DNA from: Xanthobacteraceae bacterium | GTDB lineage: Bacteria > Pseudomonadota > Alphaproteobacteria > Rhizobiales > Xanthobacteraceae | Reading direction: 5' to 3' | Length of the DNA: 9,576 bases | Assembly (NCBI GenBank): GCA_030037185.1 | Contig: JASHRR010000111.1 | Coordinates: 1-9,576, forward strand | Shown here: positions 1 through 6,077 of the stretch, piece by piece | How the letters are laid out: every line of letters starts with the position of its first letter | Position numbering within the stretch: the stretch's first letter is position 1 | Made by a program: the position numbers and the translations under genes | The notes under the pieces: generated by a model | Database searches by the model: none | What the model was told of the DNA's origin: nothing | The model's input: only the letters and a program-made list of their open reading frames with translations

Positions 1-1133
1 AGACCATCAAGGTCATCGACCGCAACGGCAGGTTCATCGAGCAGGGCCGGGTGTCGAAGGTGCTGTCGTTCCGCGGATTGGAACGCCAAGCAATCGAAGA
101 GGGCGATGCGGGCGACATCGTTTCCATCGCCGGGCTGCCGGAAGCAAACGTCGCCCACACGCTGTGCGACCTGGCGGTGACCGAGCCGTTGCCGGCGCAG
201 CCGATCGATCCGCCCACTTTGTCGATGATGTTTCGGGTCAACGATTCTCCTCTGGCGGGCACCGAGGGCGACAAGGTGACGGGCCGCATGATCCGGGATC
301 GCCTGTTGCGCGAGGCTGAGGGCAACGTGGCCTTGCGGGTGATTGAGTCCGACGAAAAAGACGCGATGGAGGTTGCCGGCCGCGGCGAATTGCAGCTCGG
401 GATTCTGATCGAGACCATGCGCCGGGAGGGTTATGAGCTGAGCGTGTCGCGTCCCAAGGTCCTGATCCGCTTCGATCCGGACACCGGCGAGATGACCGAG
501 CCCATCGAGGAAGTCGTAATCGACCTCGACGAGGAGCACTCCGGTGTGGTGGTGCAGAAGATGTCCGAACGCAAGGCCGAGCTCGTCGAGATGCGGCCGT
601 CGGGCGGCGGCAGGCTGCGCCTTATGTTCCATGCGCCGACACGCGGCTTGATCGGATATCAGGGCGAGCTTTTAACCGATACGCGCGGCACCGCCGTGCT
701 GAACCGCCTGTTCCACGGCTACGCACCTTACAAGGGCGCGATCCAGGGACGCCGTAACGGCGTGCTCATCTCGACCGATGCGGGCGAGGCGGTCGCCTAC
801 GCGCTGTGGAATCTGGAGGATCGCGGGCCGATGCTGATCGATCCCGGCGCGAAGGTCTACCGCGGCATGATCGTCGGTGAACACACGCGCGGCAACGATC
901 TCGAAGTCAACGTGCTGAAAGGCAAGAAGCTCACGAACATCCGCACCACTGCGAAGGACGAGGCGGTGCGCTTGACCCCGCCGATCCGAATGACGCTTGA
1001 GAAGGCGCTCGCCTACATTCAGGACGATGAATTGGTGGAAGTGACCCCGAAATCGATCCGCCTGCGTAAACGATTGCTCGACCCCCACGAACGCAAGCGC
1101 GAGGAACGGCGCAAGGAAGCCGAAGAGGTATAG
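1..1133 (+). CDS. typA: TypA/BipA translational GTPase, C-terminal part (5' end outside window)
   Basis: TypA (BipA) is an EF-G-like GTPase that binds the 70S ribosome and supports 50S assembly and growth under stress or cold. The reading frame is already open at the left edge (first whole codon at position 3), so about 376 C-terminal residues of a family usually near 605 are present; the GTPase domain is missing only because the window starts late. Visible in order are the end of the domain II beta-barrel (VLSFRGLER, GDIVSIAGL), domain III (MFRVNDSPLAG, GRGELQLGILIETMRREGYE), the EF-G domain V-like part (RGLIGYQGELLTDTRG, FHGYAPYKG) and the TypA-specific C-terminal domain (KDEAVRLTPPIRMTLEKAL, ELVEVTPKSIRLRKRLLD). 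The last two motifs separate TypA from EF-G and LepA. It ends with a charged tail and TAG at 1131–1133. A GTG at 51 is an internal Val codon, not a start. Confidence 0.97.
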   Translation, partial: TIKVIDRNGRFIEQGRVSKVLSFRGLERQAIEEGDAGDIVSIAGLPEANVAHTLCDLAVTEPLPAQPIDPPTLSMMFRVNDSPLAGTEGDKVTGRMIRDRLLREAEGNVALRVIESDEKDAMEVAGRGELQLGILIETMRREGYELSVSRPKVLIRFDPDTGEMTEPIEEVVIDLDEEHSGVVVQKMSERKAELVEMRPSGGGRLRLMFHAPTRGLIGYQGELLTDTRGTAVLNRLFHGYAPYKGAIQGRRNGVLISTDAGEAVAYALWNLEDRGPMLIDPGAKVYRGMIVGEHTRGNDLEVNVLKGKKLTNIRTTAKDEAVRLTPPIRMTLEKALAYIQDDELVEVTPKSIRLRKRLLDPHERKREERRKEAEEV

Positions 1134-1138
1134 CCGAT

Positions 1139-1163
1139 CCGCCGGCTAACAGCCGGCGGCTTT
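1139..1163 (+). terminator. Hairpin terminator after typA
   Basis: A perfect 9-bp inverted repeat lies 5 nt after the typA stop codon: CCGCCGGCT (1139–1147), loop AAC, AGCCGGCGG (1151–1159), then CTTT. The stem is very GC-rich and well placed for intrinsic termination. The T-tract is only three bases, so termination may be incomplete or Rho-assisted. Confidence 0.6.
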
Positions 1164-1241
1164 CCCTCACCACTAACAGCGCGCTGCGGTGCCCATCACC
1201 GCGCCCCCTATTGCAATTTGCCCCGCTCACCCGCCCCGCCC

Positions 1242-1304
1242 GGCAGGTGTTGCGAATCGGTCACGTTTGGCGCGCGCATCGCTTGAAGCCTCTGGCAGGT
1301 GTTG
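1242..1304. repeat. 11-bp direct repeat GGCAGGTGTTG, two copies
   Basis: The identical 11-mer GGCAGGTGTTG occurs at 1242–1252 and 1294–1304, 52 bp apart (about five helical turns), in the spacer upstream of the acetyltransferase gene. The second copy overlaps the candidate -35 element. It could be a pair of regulator sites, but two copies of an 11-mer in a GC-rich spacer is weak evidence. Confidence 0.3.
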
Positions 1305-1329
1305 ATTTTGGCTGACTTCCCACGATAAT
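1302..1329 (+). promoter_or_regulatory. Candidate sigma-70-type promoter for the acetyltransferase
   Basis: TTGATT (1302–1307), a 16-bp spacer, then GATAAT (1324–1329) match the -35 and -10 consensus at 4/6 and 5/6 positions. Transcription would start near 1336, giving a leader of about 60 nt before the ATG at 1398. The spacer lies downstream of the typA terminator, so an independent promoter is expected here. The call rests on motif likeness only. Confidence 0.4.
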
Positions 1330-1334
1330 CGTGG
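1320..1334. promoter_or_regulatory. Perfect 15-bp palindrome over the -10 (candidate operator)
   Basis: CCACGATAATCGTGG is a perfect inverted repeat (7-bp arms around one central A) that contains the candidate -10 hexamer GATAAT. A dimeric repressor bound here would block RNA polymerase. No regulator gene adjoins it, so the binding protein is unknown. As RNA, the 1-nt loop would be too tight for a stable hairpin, which favours a DNA-level role. Confidence 0.4.
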
Positions 1335-1397
1335 CTGTTAACTGGATATTAAAGCTAGGACTTGAACGGGGGCGGCCAACTTCGGCCCTATTCCATC

Positions 1398-1907
1398 ATG
1401 CATACCGTCGCCATCGAAATCCGCCGCGCCAGATCGTCCGACGCCGAACCTCTTGCGGCCACGCACGACTTGGCCTGGCGCACCGCTTACCAGGGCATTA
1501 TCCCGGGTCCGGAGCTCGACAAGCTCATCAACAGGCGCGGGGCGGAATGGTGGGAAGGCGCCATTCGCAAGGGTAGCCGAATTTCGATTCTGGCGTTCGG
1601 CGACACCATCGCGGGGTATGCCAATTATGGCCGGAACCGGGCGCGAAGCCTGGCTTATGATGGGGAAATCTACGAGCTTTACTTGCGCCCGGAATTCCAG
1701 GGGCTGGGCTTCGGACGCCGCCTGTTTGCGGCGGCAAGGCGCGATCTGACGCAGAGCGGCATCAAGAGCCTGGTGGTTTGGGCCCTGTCGGATAACACAC
1801 CGGCGGTTGCCTTCTATCGCGCACTTGGCGGCCGGCCGGTCGCCCGCTCATGCGAGAAATTCGGCAACAAGACCCTCGACAAAATTGCTTATGCATGGCC
1901 GGCATAG
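1398..1907 (+). CDS. GNAT-family N-acetyltransferase
   Basis: This is a 169-residue protein of the GCN5-related N-acetyltransferase fold, which transfers an acetyl group from acetyl-CoA to an amine. The substrate cannot be told from sequence. Motif A is clear: a beta-strand with GEIYELYLRP (89–98), then the pyrophosphate-binding loop QGLGFG (101–106, matching Q/RxxGxG/A) and helix GRRLFAAARRDL. The motif B region follows (VVWALSDNTPAVAFYRALGG, about 126–145). The N-terminus (ATHDLAWRTAYQGIIP, about 21–36) matches the GNAT group with an HxxxWRxxYxGIxP signature. ATG 1398 is chosen because it directly precedes the first strand (HTVAIEIRRA). It has no clear Shine–Dalgarno sequence; an upstream in-frame TTG at 1362 would add 12 unlikely residues. 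The gene is monocistronic: typA ends 264 bp upstream behind a terminator, and folD converges from the right. Confidence 0.88.
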   Translation: MHTVAIEIRRARSSDAEPLAATHDLAWRTAYQGIIPGPELDKLINRRGAEWWEGAIRKGSRISILAFGDTIAGYANYGRNRARSLAYDGEIYELYLRPEFQGLGFGRRLFAAARRDLTQSGIKSLVVWALSDNTPAVAFYRALGGRPVARSCEKFGNKTLDKIAYAWPA

Positions 1908-1922
1908 TGGTCGAATGCCGGC
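1898..1922. terminator. Hairpin at the acetyltransferase stop codon (possible terminator)
   Basis: GCCGGCAT (1898–1905) and ATGCCGGC (1915–1922) form an 8-bp stem around a 9-nt loop, spanning the stop codon TAG at 1905–1907. No T-run follows on either strand, so this is only a possible terminator for the acetyltransferase or the converging folD transcript. The rest of the 1908–2070 gap shows no clear gene or signal. Confidence 0.28.
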
Positions 1923-2070
1923 GAACTCGGCCTGATCGCTGGAAGGCGTGAAGGCCGATCTGCAGACCCTGCCGCTCGATGTGGAGTTCCCGCAACGATT
2001 CAGGCGCCGCGAAACCCGACAGCCCACGATTGCGGCATCGGCGCATTGCCTGCCTGCCCGGGTGAGCTGG

Positions 2071-2955
2071 TTATAACTCCGGTTGCGGCAGTCCCGCCGA
2101 TCGGCAGGCGGCTTTGAGCGTGTTGGCGAGCAGGTAGGCGATGGTCATGGGGCCGACGCCGCCCGGTACCGGCGTGATGGCACCCGCAACTTCGCATACT
2201 TCTGCGAAAGCCACATCGCCCACAATGCGCTGGCGGCCACCGTCATCCGCGACCCGGTTGATGCCGACGTCGATCACGGTGGCGCCGGGCTTAATCCAGT
2301 CGCGCCGCACCAAGGCGGGGCGACCGGCCGCGGCCACGACGAGGTCCGCCCGCCGGCAGACCATCGGCATATTGCGGGTCTTCGAATGCGCCACCGTCAC
2401 GGTTGCGTTGTGGGAGACGAGGAGCTGTGCCAGCGGCTTGCCCACAATGCTGGAGCGGCCGACAACCACAGCCTCAAGGCCGACCAGCGAAGGGTGCACG
2501 ATCTTGGCAAGCTTGATGCAGCCAAGCGGCGTGCAGGGCACCAGCGACGGCAGCCCGAGCGCCAGCCGGCCTGCATTCATCGGATGAAACCCATCGACGT
2601 CCTTGGTCGGATCGACCGCCTCGATGACTTTACTGGCATCGATCTGCGGCGGTAGCGGCAATTGTACAAGAATGCCATGTATGGACGGATCGCCATTGAG
2701 CCGGGTGATCAAGGCGAGCAGCTCGGCCTCGCTGACGGTGCCGGGCAGGCGATGATCGAACGAGTGTATGCCGCTTTGCGCCGACATCTTCTTTTTGCTT
2801 GCCACATATGTCGCACTCGCCGGGTTATCGCCCACCAGCACGACCGCGAGCCCGGGGGTCAGGGCGTGAGCGGCGCCAAGGCGGTGCACTTCGGTTGCAA
2901 CCTTGGCGCGCAGTTCGGCCGCGGCCCGCTTTCCGTCGATCAGCGTCGCGGTCAT
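2071..2955 (-). CDS. folD: Bifunctional methylenetetrahydrofolate dehydrogenase/cyclohydrolase FolD
   Basis: FolD interconverts 5,10-methylene-THF, 5,10-methenyl-THF and 10-formyl-THF in the cytoplasm, feeding purine and formyl-Met synthesis and making NADPH. The 294-residue length is normal for the family. Catalytic Tyr50 and Lys54 sit in YVASKKK, the same numbering as in E. coli FolD. Other signatures are [30 protein letters not shown], the Rossmann nucleotide-binding [32 protein letters not shown] and the near-invariant [17 protein letters not shown] close to the C-terminus. The start ATG (2955–2953) overlaps the DUF167 stop as ATGA, which fixes the start and implies translational coupling. 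It is the last gene of the minus-strand set yggT–DUF167–folD and ends with TAA at 2073–2071. Confidence 0.98.
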   Translation of the reverse strand: MTATLIDGKRAAAELRAKVATEVHRLGAAHALTPGLAVVLVGDNPASATYVASKKKMSAQSGIHSFDHRLPGTVSEAELLALITRLNGDPSIHGILVQLPLPPQIDASKVIEAVDPTKDVDGFHPMNAGRLALGLPSLVPCTPLGCIKLAKIVHPSLVGLEAVVVGRSSIVGKPLAQLLVSHNATVTVAHSKTRNMPMVCRRADLVVAAAGRPALVRRDWIKPGATVIDVGINRVADDGGRQRIVGDVAFAEVCEVAGAITPVPGGVGPMTIAYLLANTLKAACRSAGLPQPEL

Positions 2956-3281
2956 CTTGCTGCGGCTTCTCCGATTTTCTCCAGCGCCGTCGTCACGGCA
3001 CGAACATCGCCTCTGATGAGCATCCGCTTGATGCGGGAACTCGCCCCGCCCACCAGGGTGACGTCGCGCGACGCGACCCGCAGCGTTTTTGCAATCAGTT
3101 GGGCGAGAGCGGTGTTGGCCGCGCCTTCGCTGGGCGCCGCCGACACCCGCGCCCTCAGCACGGCCCGCCCGTCGGCCAGACGCGTCACCCCGTCAATCGA
3201 GTCGCGGCCGGCCTTGGGGGTCAGTCGCACCGTGACGACCAGCCCCTCGGCGGATGGCGCCCACGGCTTGTCCGCCTGCAT
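2952..3281 (-). CDS. DUF167 (YggU-family) small protein
   Basis: This 109-residue protein belongs to the DUF167/YggU family of small alpha/beta proteins of unproven function. Family marks are the strand and turn [14 protein letters not shown] (18–31), the core [21 protein letters not shown] (45–65; family pattern V.AxPxxGxAN..L...lA) and the C-terminal [14 protein letters not shown] (78–91; family pattern G..SR.K...I.G). The first 12 residues are a variable lead-in. The gene starts 3 nt after the yggT stop and its TGA overlaps the folD ATG by 4 bp, so all three are very likely one transcript. No catalytic site can be named. Its position next to yggT is widely conserved in proteobacteria and hints at, but does not prove, a link with YggT. 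Confidence 0.93.
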   Translation of the reverse strand: MQADKPWAPSAEGLVVTVRLTPKAGRDSIDGVTRLADGRAVLRARVSAAPSEGAANTALAQLIAKTLRVASRDVTLVGGASSRIKRMLIRGDVRAVTTALEKIGEAAAR

Positions 3282-3284
3282 CGG

Positions 3285-3578
3285 TCAATATCTGATGAGG
3301 TCTATGAGATTGCCGATGACCACCGCTTTTATGAACCAGATGATGACGAACAGCACGATGAAGGACACATCGATGCCACCAAAGTTAGGAACCAGATTTC
3401 GGATCGGTTTGAGCAGCGGCTCGGTAATGCGATAGAGGAAATCGCCGACGATCGATACAACAGGATGGCGGGTATTCACCACGTTGAATACGACCAGCCA
3501 GCTCAGCACTGCCGAAGCAAACAGCAGGATAAGGTAGATGTTAAGGAGTTCGTCAACGAACAGCAGTAACCGGACCAT
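3285..3578 (-). CDS. yggT: YggT family small integral membrane protein
   Basis: This 97-residue inner-membrane protein has two hydrophobic segments, about residues 6–31 (through ILLFASAVLSWLVVF) and 71–93 (VSFIVLFVIIWFIKAVVIG). Between them lies the family signature FLYRITEPLLKPIRNLVPN then GGID (47–69), with NVVNTRHPV just before it. YggT (also known as YlmG in Gram-positives and CCB3 in plastids) has been linked to osmotic or membrane functions and to division-cluster neighbourhoods; the mechanism is unknown. Start ATG 3578–3576 is chosen because the family begins directly with the first membrane helix. A second ATG at 3593 adds five residues and has a GAGG about 14 nt upstream, so it is a fair alternative. 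A reading frame open to 3728 would run into the divergent gene and is unlikely. This is the first gene of the yggT–DUF167–folD operon; I see no strong promoter in the 117-bp divergent gap. Confidence 0.93.
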   Translation of the reverse strand: MVRLLLFVDELLNIYLILLFASAVLSWLVVFNVVNTRHPVVSIVGDFLYRITEPLLKPIRNLVPNFGGIDVSFIVLFVIIWFIKAVVIGNLIDLIRY

Positions 3579-3682
3579 GGCTCGAATCCGCATTGTGGCG
3601 CGGGTTACCTCTACCGATCTCAGATGAGGACGGCAAGACCATCTGCGATGGCTGCGGTTGGAGCGGCCAAAGGCCTGCGTGC

Positions 3683-3687
3683 GGGGA
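3683..3687 (+). promoter_or_regulatory. Shine–Dalgarno deciding the EI24 gene start
   Basis: GGGGA lies 8 nt upstream of ATG 3696. The earlier in-frame ATGs at 3624 and 3648 have no such site, so 3696 is preferred. Confidence 0.5.
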
Positions 3688-3695
3688 TTGTCAAC

Positions 3696-4442
3696 ATGCT
3701 CAATGCGGTTCTCGCGGCCCTCGGCCAAATGTTCTCGCAGCCGTTCCGCATGGTCCTGCTCAAGTCCATGGGGCTGGCCGTCGCGCTGCTTGCGCTCGTG
3801 ACCATCGTGCTATTCCGCCTGTTGGAATGGCTTTCGAATGTCGGGGCGCACTGGCTCGAGGGGACGATCGGGCCGGCGGCCCATTGGCCGCTCACCGTGC
3901 TGGGCTTGATTGTTGCGGTCGCGCTCGGGTTGGGGCTGTTCACCGGGGCCGTGCTGCTGATGCCTGCTGTAACGGCCCTGGTGGCAAGCTTTTTCGCCGA
4001 CGAGATCGCGCAATTGGTGGAGCGAAACCATTATCCGGCCGATCCGCCCGGGGTGGCCGTCCCGTTGTGGCTTGCCGCCATGCAGGGCACGAAGGCCGCG
4101 CTGCTGGCGGTTGCGGTCTATCTGTGTGCCCTGCCGTTTTTCCTCTTGGCCGGGGCCGGGGCGGTCGTGTTCTTTATCGCCACCGCATGGTTGCTCAGTC
4201 GCGAGTATTTCGAGCTTGCCGCCATGCGCTTTCGCCCGGCGGCGGAGGCCAAGGCGCTGCGCCGAAGGCACCAGGCCGCAATACTGACCGCCGGATTGTT
4301 CATCGCGGCATTCGTCTCGGTTCCGATTCTCAACCTGGCTACCCCGCTGTTCGGTATGGCCCTGATGGTGCACCTGTACAAGCGCCTCACCGGCTGCCCG
4401 CGGCAGACCCTCGAATTACAACCGTGGCACGGCGGCACATAG
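3696..4442 (+). CDS. EI24 (CysZ/DUF540-like) integral membrane protein
   Basis: This 248-residue multi-pass membrane protein has the EI24 fold, the family that includes the sulfate permease CysZ. Hydrophobic segments lie near 21–43, 65–100, 133–167 and 195–228; the later ones are long enough for re-entrant or paired helices. Family marks include FSQPFRMVLLKS near the N-terminus, the cytosolic-side motif SREYFELAAMRFR (168–180) and VPILNLATPLFGMALMVHLYKRL (209–231). The REYFELAAMR form is typical of alphaproteobacterial EI24 proteins, whose substrate is not established; a sulfate role should not be assumed without nearby cys genes, and none are seen here. Start ATG 3696 has a good Shine–Dalgarno; starts at 3624 or 3648 would add 24 or 16 residues. 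It is divergent from yggT and converges with nth, with 66 bp between their stops. Confidence 0.85.
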   Translation: MLNAVLAALGQMFSQPFRMVLLKSMGLAVALLALVTIVLFRLLEWLSNVGAHWLEGTIGPAAHWPLTVLGLIVAVALGLGLFTGAVLLMPAVTALVASFFADEIAQLVERNHYPADPPGVAVPLWLAAMQGTKAALLAVAVYLCALPFFLLAGAGAVVFFIATAWLLSREYFELAAMRFRPAAEAKALRRRHQAAILTAGLFIAAFVSVPILNLATPLFGMALMVHLYKRLTGCPRQTLELQPWHGGT

Positions 4443-4485
4443 GCGGACAGGTGGCGGGCCGGCCGGGGGTTCGCGGCACCAAAGG

Positions 4486-4500
4486 CGCCCGCCGCGGGCG
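4486..4500. terminator. Small GC hairpin between convergent genes
   Basis: CGCCCG (4486–4491), loop CCG, CGGGCG (4495–4500) form a 6-bp inverted repeat in the 66-bp gap between the stops of the EI24 gene and nth. Read from the nth side it is followed by CCTTT, otherwise there is no T-tract. It may act as a weak bidirectional terminator, but such short GC repeats are common at this base composition. Confidence 0.2.
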
Positions 4501-4508
4501 GCCGCAGC

Positions 4509-5330
4509 TCAACCAGACGACACTGCGCCCGGCGCCTTCGCCACGACAGCGGTTTTTTCCGGCCAGCGGCACAAGTCATTGATCGGGCATTGTTCACACC
4601 GGGGGCGTGCCGCCTTGCAGAGGTAACGCCCATGCAGGATCAGCCAATGATGGGCGTGGCGCCGGTAGGCCTGCGGCACCAGCTTCTCGAGTTTGGCCTC
4701 AACCTCAAGCGGTGTCTTGCCGGGCGCGAGCCCGGTGCGATTGCAGACACGGAAAATGTGGGTGTCGACCGCAATGGTGTCGGCACCGAACGCGACGTTG
4801 AGCACCACATTTGCGGTCTTGCGGCCGACGCCGGGTAGCGCCTCAAGCGCTTCGCGCACCGGCGGCACCATCCCGCCATGCTCGGCGACGAGTTTTTTCG
4901 ACAGCGCAATGATGTTTTTGGCCTTGGTGCGGAAGAGCCCGATGGTCCTGATCAGGTCGCGCACCCTGTCCTCGCCGAGGGCGACCATCTTGTCCGGCGT
5001 ATCCGCGGCAGCGAACAGGGCTGGCGTTACTTTGTTCACTCCCGCATCGGTTGCCTGCGCAGAAAGCACCACCGCGATCAGCAGCGTATAGGCATCACGG
5101 TACTGGAGTTCGCCGCGCGGCTCGGGATTGGCGAGCCGCAGGCGGCCAAATGCCGCCTCGATCTCAGCGGCGGTCCACGGCTCATAGACCGCTTTGAGCT
5201 TTGGCCGCACCTTGCTCTCGCCCCCCGGGGCCGCAGGATGGGGTAAGCGAGGCTTCGCGTGGCGCCGCTCCCTGGAACTCGGCTCGGCCGGCTTCAGTTT
5301 CGCTCGAGGGGGATTGGTTTTTCGCCGCAT
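4509..5330 (-). CDS. nth: Endonuclease III (DNA glycosylase/AP lyase)
   Basis: Nth removes oxidised pyrimidines and nicks the abasic site in base-excision repair. The 273-residue product has the helix–hairpin–helix LPGVGRKTANVV with catalytic Lys171, catalytic Asp189 in VDTHIFRV (18 residues after the Lys, as with E. coli K120/D138) and the [4Fe-4S] ligands Cys238-x6-Cys245-x2-Cys248-x5-Cys254. VVLSAQATD (87–95) and GLFRTKAKNI (131–140) are further family marks. ATG 5330 is preceded by AGGAG at 5-nt spacing. E. coli Nth has 211 residues, so about 45 extra N-terminal residues, rich in Arg, Lys, Pro and Ala, are present; similar basic extensions occur in other GC-rich bacteria. The gene is divergent from the DUF2244 gene with 23 bp between starts. 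An upstream frame open to 5429 would overlap that gene's coding region and is disfavoured. Confidence 0.96.
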   Translation of the reverse strand: MRRKTNPPRAKLKPAEPSSRERRHAKPRLPHPAAPGGESKVRPKLKAVYEPWTAAEIEAAFGRLRLANPEPRGELQYRDAYTLLIAVVLSAQATDAGVNKVTPALFAAADTPDKMVALGEDRVRDLIRTIGLFRTKAKNIIALSKKLVAEHGGMVPPVREALEALPGVGRKTANVVLNVAFGADTIAVDTHIFRVCNRTGLAPGKTPLEVEAKLEKLVPQAYRRHAHHWLILHGRYLCKAARPRCEQCPINDLCRWPEKTAVVAKAPGAVSSG

Positions 5331-5353
5331 CCCTGCTCCTATAGTGGAGTTCC
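5331..5353. promoter_or_regulatory. 23-bp divergent start region of nth and the DUF2244 gene
   Basis: Both genes' ribosome-binding sites are packed between two divergent start codons: AGGAG for nth on the minus strand (5340–5336) and GGAG for the DUF2244 gene on the plus strand (5346–5349). Between them is the palindrome CTATAG (5339–5344), which reads as a TATAG(T/G) -10-like hexamer on both strands. A start from either hexamer would give an almost leaderless transcript, so the working promoters more likely lie inside the opposite gene's 5' coding region. Confidence 0.4.
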
Positions 5354-5881
5354 ATGGCGACGCGCAACGACCCGCCCGCAGATTTCGCCGCGCCCGAACC
5401 GGCGCTTTTCTCCGCCGTGGTGACCCCACATCGTTCGCTTAATCACGCCGGGTTCCTGATCGTCATGGCTGCGGTGGGGGGCATCAGCTTCGTTGCCGGC
5501 ACAGCGTTTCTGCTGCTCGGAGCCTGGCCGGTTTTCGGCTTCTTTGGCCTTGACGTTCTGTTGGTCTATTGGGCGTTTCGCGCCAACTATCGCGCGGCGG
5601 CAGCTTTTGAGGAGGTCACGATCACGGTGTCCGAGCTACGCGTACGCCAGGTCAGCCATCGCGGAAAGGCATCCGAATGGTCGTTCAATCCGCTATGGGT
5701 GCGGCTTGAACGCGAAGGCAACGAGGAATTCGGTCTCGAACGGCTGTACCTCGTTTCACGCGGGCGGCGCCTGCCGATCGCGACCCTGCTCGGTCCCAAG
5801 GAGAAGGAAAGCTTCGCTGCTGCCCTCGCGGCGGCGATCAGCGAGGCCAAGCGCGGTCCGACCCGAACGGTATTGGAATGA
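5354..5881 (+). CDS. DUF2244 integral membrane protein
   Basis: This is a 175-residue protein of the DUF2244 family, found mainly in alphaproteobacteria and of unknown function. After a short polar N-terminus comes the family motif LFSAVVTPHRSLNHAGF (18–34), then two close membrane helices at about 33–55 and 57–76, and a cytosolic beta-rich domain from about 86 (FEEVTITVSELRVRQV, EWSFNPLWVRLER, LYLVSRGRRLPIATLLGPKEK). The layout resembles a membrane-anchored PH-like domain, which is an inference. ATG 5354 has GGAG at 4-nt spacing. It is divergent from nth with 23 bp between start codons. A 196-bp gap separates it from gpmI on the same strand. Confidence 0.9.
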   Translation: MATRNDPPADFAAPEPALFSAVVTPHRSLNHAGFLIVMAAVGGISFVAGTAFLLLGAWPVFGFFGLDVLLVYWAFRANYRAAAAFEEVTITVSELRVRQVSHRGKASEWSFNPLWVRLEREGNEEFGLERLYLVSRGRRLPIATLLGPKEKESFAAALAAAISEAKRGPTRTVLE

Positions 5882-5958
5882 GCATGCAGCCTGCGATCCC
5901 GCCGACAAATCGGCTGGCGGTGAGGCACAGCACGCCCTAAATCTTGGCTATGTTTGCT

Positions 5959-5993
5959 CCCCCGACCTGATCCGCAACACCCCCTGTCGGGGG
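5959..5993 (+). terminator. Inverted repeat in the DUF2244–gpmI gap (possible terminator or leader structure)
   Basis: CCCCCGAC (5959–5966) and GTCGGGGG (5986–5993) form a perfect 8-bp stem with a 19-nt loop, in the 196-bp gap between the DUF2244 gene and gpmI. No T-run follows, so intrinsic termination would be poor. It could instead be part of the gpmI leader. I see no convincing promoter or recognisable riboswitch in the gap. Confidence 0.35.
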
Positions 5994-6077
5994 CGCGAGG
6001 AACCGTGATCGCCGCGAACGCAACGGCCGAGGAGCATTCTTGCAACAACCGCTTAAGGCGACACTCAGAGGATTGGA

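Noticed and set aside
1351..1375. tRNA T-arm-like stretch on the minus strand (GTTCAAGTCCTAGC)
   Set aside because: The bases before and after the TTCAAGT loop do not pair, and no acceptor, D or anticodon arm can be placed around it.
1948..2076. Possible 42-codon plus-strand gene starting GTG after the acetyltransferase
   Set aside because: The GGAAGG is only 1 nt from the GTG, it runs into the folD 3' end, and the peptide has no recognisable motif. A decayed gene end is possible but unsupported.
2662..3569. Two long plus-strand open frames (about 256 codons each) opposite folD, DUF167 and yggT
   Set aside because: They are antisense to three well-supported genes, their translations show no family motif, and long antisense frames are expected in GC-rich coding DNA.
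3579..3695. Possible minus-strand yggT promoter, TTGCCG with a 17-bp spacer and TAGAGG
   Set aside because: The -10 matches consensus at only 3 of 6 positions; too weak to annotate.
3593..4582. 329-codon plus-strand frame overlapping the EI24 gene and the nth 3' end
   Set aside because: It is a frame shadow with low-complexity Gly/Arg/Ala/Pro content; the EI24 frame has clear membrane segments and family motifs.
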